Positions 56,527-64,000 of a DNA stretch of 64,000 nucleotides are shown piece by piece. The position numbers and the translations under genes are program-made. A model generated the notes under the pieces. That model saw only the letters and a program-made list of their open reading frames with translations. It did no database searches and was not told the origin of the DNA. How positions within the stretch are numbered: position 1 is the first letter of the stretch; each line of letters starts with the position of its first letter. Origin of the DNA: Desulfolithobacter dissulfuricans (lineage in GTDB: Bacteria; Desulfobacterota; Desulfobulbia; Desulfobulbales; Desulfobulbaceae); the NCBI RefSeq assembly GCF_025998535.1, contig NZ_AP024233.1, positions 2,814,001 through 2,878,000 on the forward strand, read 5' to 3'.

Positions 56527-57294
56527 TCAGTCTCGGTCAGTCCGGTTCAGCACCACCAGGTCACCACCCACCACCCGGATGGTGGTCCCATCGGTAAGAC
56601 GTACCCGGTAACTTCCATCACTGGAAAGCCCGGCCCCGGTTCCCTGGACCACTGGTCCGGTGACGGGGTGGTACATGACCGTCCTGCCGGCAAGATAATC
56701 ATGGGCGGCAAACTTTGCCAGTAAAGAATCCCACCTGGTCTCCAGCTTCTCAACCACCGCTGTCACTTCCAGGGCCACAGTTCGGGCCACCTGCTCCAGA
56801 TCGAAACAGCGGCCGGTAATGTGAAAAAGGGAGGTCACTTGCGGACGCAGAGAGGCCGGAAAGGCAGTAAGCTCGGTGTTGATATTGATACCGATCCCAA
56901 GCACGACAAAAAAATCATCGGCGCCCGGAAAACCATGGGACTGGCTCAGGATCCCGGCCAGCTTACGCCCGCCAAGGTAAAGATCATTGGGCCACTTGAT
57001 CCCGGGCCGGACAGAGGCCAGCCTTTCCAGGCTCTGGCAGCAGGCCAGGCCTGTGGCCAGCGTGATGCAGGGCAGACGGCCGGGAGAGAGGTTCGGCCTC
57101 AGGATGAGCGAACAGTAGAGTCCCCCTGCAGGGGAGCTGAACGACCTTCCCCGCTGTCCCTGGCCGCAACGCTGGCGCTCGGCCAGAATCACAGTCCGGT
57201 GGGGTGCGCCCCTGGCACCCATCTCCAGGGCCAGGACATTGGTGGAGTCCACGCATCCGAAGCGATGGAGATGAAGGGTATCGGCAGAATCCAT
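56527..57294 (-). CDS. birA: Biotin-[acetyl-CoA-carboxylase] ligase
   Basis: The 255 residues contain the catalytic BPL domain with 'GQGQRGRSFSSPAGGLYCSL' (biotin/ATP loop), 'KWPNDLYLGGRKLAGIL' and the small C-terminal domain. There is no N-terminal winged helix, so it cannot act as a repressor as in E. coli. The ATG at 57294 lies only 10 bases past the T-run of the dsr terminator and has no ribosome site, so the start is unsure. Confidence 0.92.
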   Translation of the reverse strand: MDSADTLHLHRFGCVDSTNVLALEMGARGAPHRTVILAERQRCGQGQRGRSFSSPAGGLYCSLILRPNLSPGRLPCITLATGLACCQSLERLASVRPGIKWPNDLYLGGRKLAGILSQSHGFPGADDFFVVLGIGININTELTAFPASLRPQVTSLFHITGRCFDLEQVARTVALEVTAVVEKLETRWDSLLAKFAAHDYLAGRTVMYHPVTGPVVQGTGAGLSSDGSYRVRLTDGTTIRVVGGDLVVLNRTDRD

Positions 57295-57303
57295 GGTCAA
57301 TGT

Positions 57304-57335
57304 AAAAAAAAAAGCAGAGACTCGAGGCCTCTGCT
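57304..57335 (-). terminator. Terminator past dsrD
   Basis: Arms AGCAGAG (57313-57319) and CTCTGCT (57329-57335) form a 7-bp stem followed leftward by T9-10 (A-run 57304-57313). It ends the dsrABD cluster and abuts the birA start. Confidence 0.85.
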
Positions 57336-57366
57336 TCAATGGAACGGGTTGGGGAAAACTGTATGA

Positions 57367-57612
57367 CTAGTTTACACCCTTATCTCCCTCTTCATCCTTG
57401 ACCCGATCTTTTGCTGCGTACATGGTGGTGGACCCGGAGGACCAGAAGGCAAGCTTGCCCTCTTTAACCAGTTCGTTGGCAGCGTTCTTGACGGCCCGTG
57501 GTTTGGAATCAGGATCACACTTGTAGAAATCCTTGACATACAGCTGGGGCTTGGGAGCCTTCAGTGCTTTTTCAAGAATGGCAGCTTTCAGTTCTTCTTT
57601 GCTCAGAGCCAT
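57367..57612 (-). CDS. dsrD: Dissimilatory sulfite reductase accessory protein DsrD
   Basis: The 81-residue winged-helix protein starts 'MALSKEELKAAILEKALKAP' and has 'YVKDFYKCDPDSKPRAVKNA' and 'LAFWSSGSTTMYA'. DsrD is reported to stimulate DsrAB activity in sulfate reducers and marks reductive-type clusters. It is 76 bases after dsrB, with a hairpin-T-run between them. Confidence 0.97.
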   Translation of the reverse strand: MALSKEELKAAILEKALKAPKPQLYVKDFYKCDPDSKPRAVKNAANELVKEGKLAFWSSGSTTMYAAKDRVKDEEGDKGVN

Positions 57613-57641
57613 GTATCGGCCTCCTTTAAAATACCAAGAAT

Positions 57642-57676
57642 GAAAAAATCAGGCTGGCACGAAAGGTGCCAGCCTG
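57642..57676 (-). terminator. Intercistronic terminator-like hairpin between dsrB and dsrD
   Basis: Arms CAGGCTGGCAC (57650-57660) and GTGCCAGCCTG (57666-57676) form a perfect 11-bp stem with a 5-base loop, followed leftward by ATTTTTTC. It should cut or reduce dsrD expression relative to dsrAB, or protect the dsrAB message end. Confidence 0.82.
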
Positions 57677-57688
57677 GACAACCGAAAA

Positions 57689-58828
57689 TTACTTGGTGTA
57701 AGCGTCGGTAGCGCTGGTGTACTTGAACTGGGTCGTGGTCCGCCACGTATCGTAGGCCAGCCGGTAATCGTCGATGGATTTCTCGGTGAACGGAATCTCG
57801 CACAGCTCGAAGAATTTCTCCCAGCCGATCCGCTCAGCCCACTCGCCAAGACGCTCATACTTGTTGGCGTTCTCGGCATAGGTCACGAGGATCTTGCGAA
57901 CCGCTTCGGTAACCTCGGGCCAACGGGGCGGATTGTTGGGCAGGAACGGGATAACAAGCTTGGAGAACTTGGGTGCCGACTTGGCGTTGGACACCTTACC
58001 GCCCACCAGGATGGCCATACCGTCACCTTCCGGATCAGCCAGCGGCATGGCCGGACACATGGTGTAGCAGTTACCGCAGAACATACAGCGATCGGCATTG
58101 ACCTTGACCGACTTGATCTCCTCGCCGTTGACCTCGACCTTGGTGGGCTTTACAGCACCAAGCGGACAGGCGGAGATGGCCAGCGGCAGCTCGCACACAC
58201 CGGTGATACGCTCGTGGTCGATCATCGGCGGCTTACGATGCACACCGAGAAGAGCGATATCGGAAGCATGTACGGCGCCACACATGTTCAGGCAGCAGGC
58301 CAGAGCGATCTTGACCTTGGCCGGCAGCTTCATGGAACCGAAGTACTCAAACAGGTCATCCATAACGGCCTTGACCGGTCCAGAGGCGTCCGTTGCCGGA
58401 GTGTGGCAGTGAACCCAGCCCTGGGTGTGAACGATGTTGGTCACACAGCAGCCGGTACCACCTACGGGGAACTTGTTGCCACGGCTCTTGAGATCATCGA
58501 GCAGCGGCTGAACCTTGTCCTTGGAATCAACCATGAACTCGATATTGTTCCGGGTGGTGAACCGGACATAGCCATCGCAGTGCTTGTCGGCGATGTCGCA
58601 GATCTCGCGGATGTACTCGATGGAAACCAGACGCGGGGAGCCGGCACGGACGGTGTAGACCTCAGCGCCGGTCTCGGAAACATGCATCAGGACACCCGGC
58701 TCAAGGATCTCATGATACAGCCATTTGCCCTTGTTTTCCTTGATAACAGGGGGCAGAAAATCTCCGTAGTAATGCGGACCGAGATCGGTAATCCGCCCTT
58801 CCATCGGATTATTCGGATCGTAACCCAT
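57689..58828 (-). CDS. dsrB: Dissimilatory sulfite reductase beta subunit
   Basis: The 379-residue subunit starts '[20 protein letters not shown]' and has the siroheme/4Fe-4S cysteines '[20 protein letters not shown]' and '[18 protein letters not shown]', plus a ferredoxin insert '[12 protein letters not shown]'. With DsrA it forms the heterotetramer reducing sulfite. It is 61 bases after dsrA. No sign of truncation. Confidence 0.98.
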   Translation of the reverse strand: MGYDPNNPMEGRITDLGPHYYGDFLPPVIKENKGKWLYHEILEPGVLMHVSETGAEVYTVRAGSPRLVSIEYIREICDIADKHCDGYVRFTTRNNIEFMVDSKDKVQPLLDDLKSRGNKFPVGGTGCCVTNIVHTQGWVHCHTPATDASGPVKAVMDDLFEYFGSMKLPAKVKIALACCLNMCGAVHASDIALLGVHRKPPMIDHERITGVCELPLAISACPLGAVKPTKVEVNGEEIKSVKVNADRCMFCGNCYTMCPAMPLADPEGDGMAILVGGKVSNAKSAPKFSKLVIPFLPNNPPRWPEVTEAVRKILVTYAENANKYERLGEWAERIGWEKFFELCEIPFTEKSIDDYRLAYDTWRTTTQFKYTSATDAYTK

Positions 58829-58889
58829 GATATAATCTCCTTATCTATAATATTCAGTAGAATCGTTAAACAGTTACCGCAGGACGGAA

Positions 58890-60170
58890 TTACATGGCAT
58901 GACGCTTGCGGAATTCCTTGATGTCACGCTCGAAGCCGCCGGGAACTTCCTCTTCCTTCCAGAAAACATACGGGTTGGAACGCGGCTCTTTAACATGCTG
59001 CGGCATAGGCTCAACTTCCATTACAGACAGGAAGGTGGGCAGACCGATACGCTGCATGGTCTCACCGACACGCTCACGGTTTTTACCAACTTCCATCCAC
59101 CAGTCCCAGATCTTCTCGATAACATCAATAACGTTCTCGAACTCGTTATCCTTGGTCACCTCGATGAAGGGGATTACCATGGTGGCAAACTGGGCACCGT
59201 CCAGGATCGGAGCCTTGGCGCCGATACAGATGGTTGCGCCTCTCTCTTTGCCGGGACGCAGGGCACGCGGCATGACGTTGATGCAGTGCATGCAGCGGGT
59301 ACACTCGGCATTGTCGATCTTCAGCTCATCGCCTTCCATCCACATGCAGCCGGTGGGGCACAGGTCGATGACTTCTTTCTGAATGTCGAAGGCACCCCAG
59401 TCACGACCGGCATGGGATCCACCACCGGCGGGATAGTTGCCGGCAATGTATTCTTTCACTGCGGCCTGATCGATCTGGATGTCATCTTTCCAGTTACCGA
59501 TAACGGCGAAGTCAGAACGCGCGATTGCGGCAACACAGTCGTTGGGGCAACCGGAGAACTTGAACTTGAATTTATAGGGGAATGCAGGACGATGAATCTC
59601 ATCCTGGTAATGCATGGTCAGATGATGGCAGACCTCCTGAGTGTCGTAGCAGGCCCACTCGCAGCGGGACTGACCGAGGCAGCAGGAAGGAGTACGCAGG
59701 TTGGAACCGGAACCACCCAGGTCCTGCCCCAGATCATGCGTCAGATCCCAGAACAGCGGCTCCAGATTCTCGGTCCGGGTACCCAGCAGAATCATGTCAC
59801 CGGTGGAACCATGCATATTGGTCATACCGGAACCGTACTTCTCCCACAGGTTCATGAGATCGCGGAGGTTCTTGGTGGTGTAATACAGACCGGACGGCTG
59901 GTTGATACGAACGGTATGGAAATGCTCTACGCCCGGAAACTGATCCGGAACGTCGGAATAACGACCAACGATACCACCACCGTAACCAAAAACACCTACG
60001 ATACCGCCGTGTTTCCAGTGGGTGATTCTGTCTTTGTAGGACAGCTCAAGCTGACCGAGGATATCCCAGCACTCCGGCTTGGTCTCGGCCTGCCGCTTCA
60101 TGTCGGTGACGAAACTCGGCCAGGGGCCTTTCTCCAGTTCGTCCAGCAAAGGCGTATCATGCTTTGGCAT
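58890..60170 (-). CDS. dsrA: Dissimilatory sulfite reductase alpha subunit
   Basis: The 426-residue subunit starts '[20 protein letters not shown]' and has the '[20 protein letters not shown]' and '[16 protein letters not shown]' cluster ligands plus the ferredoxin '[12 protein letters not shown]'. It reduces sulfite with electrons through DsrC. The ATG at 60170 follows GAGGAGG. Sequence is of the reductive, bacterial type. dsrC and dsrMKJOP are not in the window. Confidence 0.98.
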   Translation of the reverse strand: MPKHDTPLLDELEKGPWPSFVTDMKRQAETKPECWDILGQLELSYKDRITHWKHGGIVGVFGYGGGIVGRYSDVPDQFPGVEHFHTVRINQPSGLYYTTKNLRDLMNLWEKYGSGMTNMHGSTGDMILLGTRTENLEPLFWDLTHDLGQDLGGSGSNLRTPSCCLGQSRCEWACYDTQEVCHHLTMHYQDEIHRPAFPYKFKFKFSGCPNDCVAAIARSDFAVIGNWKDDIQIDQAAVKEYIAGNYPAGGGSHAGRDWGAFDIQKEVIDLCPTGCMWMEGDELKIDNAECTRCMHCINVMPRALRPGKERGATICIGAKAPILDGAQFATMVIPFIEVTKDNEFENVIDVIEKIWDWWMEVGKNRERVGETMQRIGLPTFLSVMEVEPMPQHVKEPRSNPYVFWKEEEVPGGFERDIKEFRKRHAM

Positions 60171-60489
60171 CAGTGTTCCTCCTCTCAATGATATTTGGTT
60201 TTGCCCATTACCTTCTATTCCAACAGGATGCCCGACCGCCCCACTCAGCACAAAACGGTTGCGCATTACTCCCATTGAATACTCATTCAGTCAGCGACCT
60301 TATACTTCTCGCCCATTTTTGTCAACAAAAATCCGCTGGACGCAGGCACAGCTCCTCTTTGCGCCGATTCACCCTCTCCTCATTTCAGACCGGTTCCAGC
60401 CCTGTTTTTGACCTGAAAACCAGCACTGATATCGTCTCGCCCCAGGGGACTTGATCAAGGACCTGGAGATTGGTCCTCGGCACTAGCCG
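60171..60489. other. Leader and upstream region of dsrA
   Basis: No coding frame is supported in these 319 bases between pgi and dsrA. Besides the promoter at 60297-60325 there is a short hairpin GGACC/GGTCC at 60459-60475 past the pgi stop, without a T-run. Confidence 0.5.
60297..60325 (-). promoter_or_regulatory. Promoter of the dsrABD operon
   Basis: Reading leftward, a perfect -35 TTGACA-like box (TTGACA at 60320-60325 complement) and -10 TAAGGT (60297-60302) are 17 bases apart. Start would be near 60290, giving a leader of about 120 bases. Confidence 0.6.
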
Positions 60490-62085
60490 TTACAGCAGAC
60501 CGGCAGCCTTCAAGAGCCCTCTTTCCAGGGAATGCTCCGCCCCGGCGGGAGACTCGGACAGGCAGTCCAGCAGCCGTCCGGCCAGGACCTTGCCCAACTG
60601 CACCCCTTCCTGGTCAAACGAGTTGATATTCCAGCAAAAGCCCTGGAAGGCTATCCGGTTCTCGTACAGCGCCAGCAGTGCGCCCATGGCATAGGGAGTG
60701 AGTCTCTCGCCGATGAGTATGGTGCTTGGCCGGTTACCGGGAAAACGCTTATTCGGGTTGTCATGTTCCTGTCCGGTGGCCAGGGCCATGGCCTGGGCCA
60801 GCATATTGACCACCAGTTTCTGCTGAGAACTGGTCCCCTCCACCTTCAGATCGTGACCATACTGGGAGCGACGAAAACCGATGAATTCCACCGGGACGAC
60901 CTCGGTCCCCTGGTGCAGAAGCTGGTAGAAAGCATGCTGACCGTTGGTACCTGGCTCACCCCAGACAATGGGCCCGGTCTTCCACCGGACCGACTTTCCC
61001 TGCCGGGTCACGGACTTGCCGTTGCTTTCCATGTCGCATTGCTGAAGATGGGCCGGAAACCGGTGCAGCATCTGGCTGTAGGGCAGGACCGCCAAGGTCG
61101 GCAAGCCGAGAAAGTTACGGTTCCAGATACCGATCATGGCCATGAGCAGGGGGAGATTGTCAAGCAGGCCGGGTTTCTCGGCCAACACGTCCATATCATT
61201 GGCGCCGCGCAGCAGTTCAATGAAGCCCTCATACCCGAGCATGAAACCGAGCACCACCCCGCCCACCATGGAGGTGACGGAAAACCTCCCTCCGATATAG
61301 TCGAACATGTGGAAGGTGCGCCGGTAGCGTTTCGGGTCGTCCATGGGGCTGCCGGCCCCGGTAACCGCGATCAGATGGTGAACAGGGTCAAGGCCGGACT
61401 CTTCGAGCGCGGCCCGGACCAGCGCCTCGTTGGTCCGGGTTTCCAGGGTGGTTCCGCTTTTGGAGACCACGTTGAAGAGAGTCCGGGACAGATCGAGCCC
61501 GGCCAGGACCGAAGCGGCATCATCTGGATCCACGTTGGCGATGAAACGGACCCGGCGCTCGGGCAGGGCATGGCCGGCGAGTGCCTGGCACAGGGCTCGC
61601 GGCCCGAGATCCGAACCGCCAATCCCCACCTGGACCATGGTGGTGAAGCGCTCGCCCCGATGGTTGCGCAACTTTCCCCGGTCCAGCTCTTCGAGAAATT
61701 TCCGCAACCGCTCCAGCTGCTCCCTGGCCTGGGCCGTGGCCTCCGGGGCCAGGGGCGTATCGGAGAAGATATCCCGGCAGGCAGTGTGCAGCACTTGGCG
61801 CTCCTCGCTCTCGTACCCCTCGATGCGGTTCATCACCGCACCCTGCTTCATGGCCATGAACTGCTCCACCAGGCCGGCCTCGTCGGCGAGATCCTGGAGC
61901 CCGTCCAGGACTCGGTCGTCCAACCGCTGGGTGGCAAAGAGCAGGTCAAAACCGCAACCACTTGCGCGAAAGCGGTTGACCCGCTCCTCGTCGAGCCCGC
62001 CCCGTACGTTCAGCTTCCAGGGTTTTCCGGCAAGTTCCGAGAGCCTGGTCACAGCCTGAAGATTGGAGAAATCCGTACCCTGCAT
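60490..62085 (-). CDS. pgi: Glucose-6-phosphate isomerase
   Basis: The 531-residue enzyme has 'VQVGIGGSDLGPRALCQALA', 'NVVSKSGTTLETRTNEALVR', 'GGRFSVTSMVGGVVLGFMLG' and the C-terminal signature 'NINSFDQEGVQLGKVLA'. It interconverts glucose and fructose 6-phosphate. It is 11 bases after rpe in the same direction. Length is slightly below the usual 545-550. Confidence 0.96.
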   Translation of the reverse strand: MQGTDFSNLQAVTRLSELAGKPWKLNVRGGLDEERVNRFRASGCGFDLLFATQRLDDRVLDGLQDLADEAGLVEQFMAMKQGAVMNRIEGYESEERQVLHTACRDIFSDTPLAPEATAQAREQLERLRKFLEELDRGKLRNHRGERFTTMVQVGIGGSDLGPRALCQALAGHALPERRVRFIANVDPDDAASVLAGLDLSRTLFNVVSKSGTTLETRTNEALVRAALEESGLDPVHHLIAVTGAGSPMDDPKRYRRTFHMFDYIGGRFSVTSMVGGVVLGFMLGYEGFIELLRGANDMDVLAEKPGLLDNLPLLMAMIGIWNRNFLGLPTLAVLPYSQMLHRFPAHLQQCDMESNGKSVTRQGKSVRWKTGPIVWGEPGTNGQHAFYQLLHQGTEVVPVEFIGFRRSQYGHDLKVEGTSSQQKLVVNMLAQAMALATGQEHDNPNKRFPGNRPSTILIGERLTPYAMGALLALYENRIAFQGFCWNINSFDQEGVQLGKVLAGRLLDCLSESPAGAEHSLERGLLKAAGLL

Positions 62086-62096
62086 AATCCTTCTCC

Positions 62097-62759
62097 TTAG
62101 AATCCGGCCAGCTCTTTGAGCCGAGCGATCACCGCCCGGTAATCACTGTGCCCGTAAATGGCCGAGCCGGCGACAAAAATATTGGCCCCGGCCTCGGCTA
62201 TGCGGCCAATGGTCTGCGGGCTGACCCCGCCGTCGATTTCGATCCCGGCCTCCGGATTGACCGCATCCAGACGGCGGCGCAGTTCCCTGGTCTTTTCCAG
62301 CGACGACTCAATAAACGACTGGCCTCCAAAGCCGGGATTGACGCTCATGAGCATGACCAGATCCACCTCTTCCAGCACATAATCCAGAGTGGAAAGCGAG
62401 GTGGCCGGATTGAGCACCGCGCCGGCCTTTTTGCCGAGATCGCGGATACAGCGCAAGGTCCGATGCAGATGGGTACAGGCCTCTACATGGACGGTGATCC
62501 AGTCGGCACCGGCATCGGCGAACTCCTTGAGATACCGGTCCGGATCACTGATCATCAGATGGACGTCCACCGGCAGATCCGTCACCGCCCGGACCGCCTT
62601 GACCACCAGCGGACCTATGGTGATATTGGGAACGAAATGGCCGTCCATTACATCCACGTGGATAACCTCGGCACCGGCATCGGCCACACCACGGATCTCG
62701 TCCCCGAGGCGGGAAAAATCAGCAGAGAGAATGGAAGGGGCAATCATCATCGATTTCAT
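62097..62759 (-). CDS. rpe: Ribulose-phosphate 3-epimerase
   Basis: The 220-residue TIM-barrel enzyme has 'IAPSILSADFSRLGDEIRGV', 'HVDVMDGHFVPNITIGP', 'MSVNPGFGGQSFIESSLEKT' and 'EIDGGVSPQTIGRIAEAGAN'. It links ribulose and xylulose 5-phosphate. The ATG at 62759 begins the conserved fold. It is followed by pgi. Confidence 0.97.
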   Translation of the reverse strand: MKSMMIAPSILSADFSRLGDEIRGVADAGAEVIHVDVMDGHFVPNITIGPLVVKAVRAVTDLPVDVHLMISDPDRYLKEFADAGADWITVHVEACTHLHRTLRCIRDLGKKAGAVLNPATSLSTLDYVLEEVDLVMLMSVNPGFGGQSFIESSLEKTRELRRRLDAVNPEAGIEIDGGVSPQTIGRIAEAGANIFVAGSAIYGHSDYRAVIARLKELAGF

Positions 62760-63012
62760 AGCAACTACCTGAAAAGTAATGTTTGTCAATCGTTGGAACG
62801 GATAAGCAGCCAACAGTTCATGGCCCTATATACCGGGACCGGGACCATTGTGCACGGAGATTCAATAGGAAAACAAAACGACACGGCCAGGGGAAGCGGC
62901 CGGTCCAAACGACCCCGGGCCGGTGTGTCGCCGTATCCGGTGAAAATCAGAAAAAAGAAACCTGAAGAGAAGAGTCGCCGGGCCTGCCGACACCAAGCTC
63001 GACATCTACCTC

Positions 63013-64000
63013 TCAGCCGCCCTTGGTGATGCGCTCGTACTGCTGGCCGGGCAGCTGCCGGACCCGGCCCATGATCTCCAGCTGCAGAAGGATCCCGTGC
63101 AGTCGGGCCGGCTCCATCCCGACAGCACGGGCCAGGGAATCAATGTCCCGTGGATAGGTGTCGAGCCCGGCAAGCACCCGGCTCTCTTCCGGGTTCAAAC
63201 CGTCCGTGTCGACCTCTTCCGTCTCAGGCTGCAGCCCGCCGGCCCCTGATCCCTTCCCGTCCTCCATGGGATCAGTCGTTACGAATCGCAACTCTTCGAG
63301 GATATCGTCCACCGAACTGACCAGGGTCGCCCCCTGGCGCAGGAGCTCATGGGTACCGCGAGACCTGAAGGAATCCACCCGTCCCGGGACGGCAAAGACC
63401 TCCCGCCCCTGCTCCAGGGCCATTCTGGCGGTTATCAGGGCTCCGGATCGGGACCCGGCCTCCACCACCACGACCCCCAGGCTCAAGCCGGAGACGATCC
63501 GGTTCCGGGCCGGAAAACGAAACCGGGCCGGACCTATGCCCGGACCATACTCGGACACCAGCAGTCCCCGGCGGCCAACCTCGGCAAACAGCGTTTCATG
63601 CTGGCGGGGATAGATCACATCGATACCGCAACCCAGCACCCCGGTGGTCAGGCCGCTGCTGTCGAGCGCTCCACGGTGGGCGGCCCCATCAATGCCAAGC
63701 GCCATGCCCGAAAGTACGACAATCCCATGATTGGCCAGTTCCCGGCCAAGCTCACGGCCCACCCGCTCTCCATAACCGGTGGCAGCCCTGGAGCCGACCA
63801 CGGCCACCGCCGGCAGGCTCAGCAGTTCAAGCCGGCCCCGGCAAAACAGCAGCAGCGGGGGATCATGGATATGCAGCAGGCGGGTAGGAAATTCAGGATC
63901 CTGACAGGTCAGAACAGTGGTCCCGGACCGGGCCAGCCATGCAAGCTGGTCCTCGGCCTGGCCACGGATTTGCGAGAGAACCGCAGGGTCTCGCAGGCGG
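63013..64000 (-). CDS. dprA: DNA processing protein DprA (5' end outside window)
   Basis: The visible 329 codons read through to the window edge, so the N-terminus is missing. The Rossmann core has 'VVGSRAATGYGERVGRELGR', 'SGMALGIDGAAHRGALDSSG' and 'RFPARNRIVSGLSLGVVVVE', then a C-terminal winged helix (about the last 60 residues). DprA loads RecA on incoming single-stranded DNA. The visible part is intact. Confidence 0.92.
   Translation of the reverse strand, partial: RLRDPAVLSQIRGQAEDQLAWLARSGTTVLTCQDPEFPTRLLHIHDPPLLLFCRGRLELLSLPAVAVVGSRAATGYGERVGRELGRELANHGIVVLSGMALGIDGAAHRGALDSSGLTTGVLGCGIDVIYPRQHETLFAEVGRRGLLVSEYGPGIGPARFRFPARNRIVSGLSLGVVVVEAGSRSGALITARMALEQGREVFAVPGRVDSFRSRGTHELLRQGATLVSSVDDILEELRFVTTDPMEDGKGSGAGGLQPETEEVDTDGLNPEESRVLAGLDTYPRDIDSLARAVGMEPARLHGILLQLEIMGRVRQLPGQQYERITKGG

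Noticed and set aside
58899-60191. A 430-codon plus-strand frame opposite dsrA, and a similar one opposite pgi (60532-62100)
   Set aside because: Both are antisense shadows of conserved enzymes with no similarity to proteins.

Overview
The window reads as chromosome from a mesophilic sulfate- or sulfur-metabolising Desulfobacterota, most likely near Desulfobulbales. The strongest support is a complete reductive-type dsrA-dsrB-dsrD cluster (57367-60170). Other features fit: a stand-alone F0 ATP synthase operon without F1 genes, a NIL-domain ferredoxin, a very large pyruvate phosphate dikinase-like protein, a fused SecDF and high GC. No rRNA, tRNA, CRISPR array, integrase or complete insertion sequence was seen, so this is mostly core genome with small accessory patches.

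Layout. 1-4.6 kb: 3' end of a TPR/winged-helix activator gene facing a copper P-type ATPase. 4.8-10.4 kb: giant PPDK-like protein, DUF1566 lipoprotein, TetR regulator with its own operator. 10.5-15.1 kb: signalling block with a hybrid histidine kinase broken by a frameshift in its receiver domain, a chemoreceptor remnant and a PAS-LuxR regulator. 15.1-24.7 kb, all minus strand: DEAD-box helicase, alpha carbonic anhydrase, GAPDH, then aroK-aroC-glgA and an unknown gene. 24.9-31.9 kb, plus strand: cbpA-cbpM, rmuC, glycine-zipper lipoprotein, yjbQ, a small His-tailed protein, UbiD-like decarboxylase, pseudouridine synthase, HU. 31.9-37.6 kb, minus: rimO, nucleoside phosphorylase, atpZ-atpI-atpB-atpE, hemL. 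38-40.4 kb: trxA, trxB, bamD. 40.5-43.5 kb: NIL ferredoxin, two halves of an APH/ATPase kinase pair, larB. 44-50.5 kb: secDF, YkgJ-like, HD and HAD hydrolases, HDOD-GGDEF protein. 50.5-54.2 kb: DUF4388 protein, an E2-fold/TPR membrane protein, and a CooT plus His6-tailed pair. 54.3-64 kb: kdsD, AcuI-like reductase, birA, dsrABD, pgi, rpe and the 3' part of dprA.

How the genes work together. DsrAB with DsrD carry out the terminal step of sulfite reduction. Sugar-phosphate genes (pgi, rpe, gap, glgA, kdsD) and the shikimate genes give central carbon, glycogen, LPS-Kdo and aromatic precursors. Thioredoxin and its reductase, SecDF, BamD and CbpA/M serve redox balance and envelope or protein quality control. 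A nickel theme recurs (CooT, a His6-tailed neighbour, LarB).

The most unusual points are a 172-bp MITE-like element with a perfect 10-bp target duplication (34099-34290), a ubiquitin-conjugating-enzyme-like domain lacking the usual catalytic cysteine fused to a membrane TPR protein (51382-53748), the CooT/His6 pair (53742-54198), an apparent intrinsic terminator between dsrB and dsrD, the kinase frameshift at a CAT repeat, and a nested inverted-repeat block upstream of kdsD.
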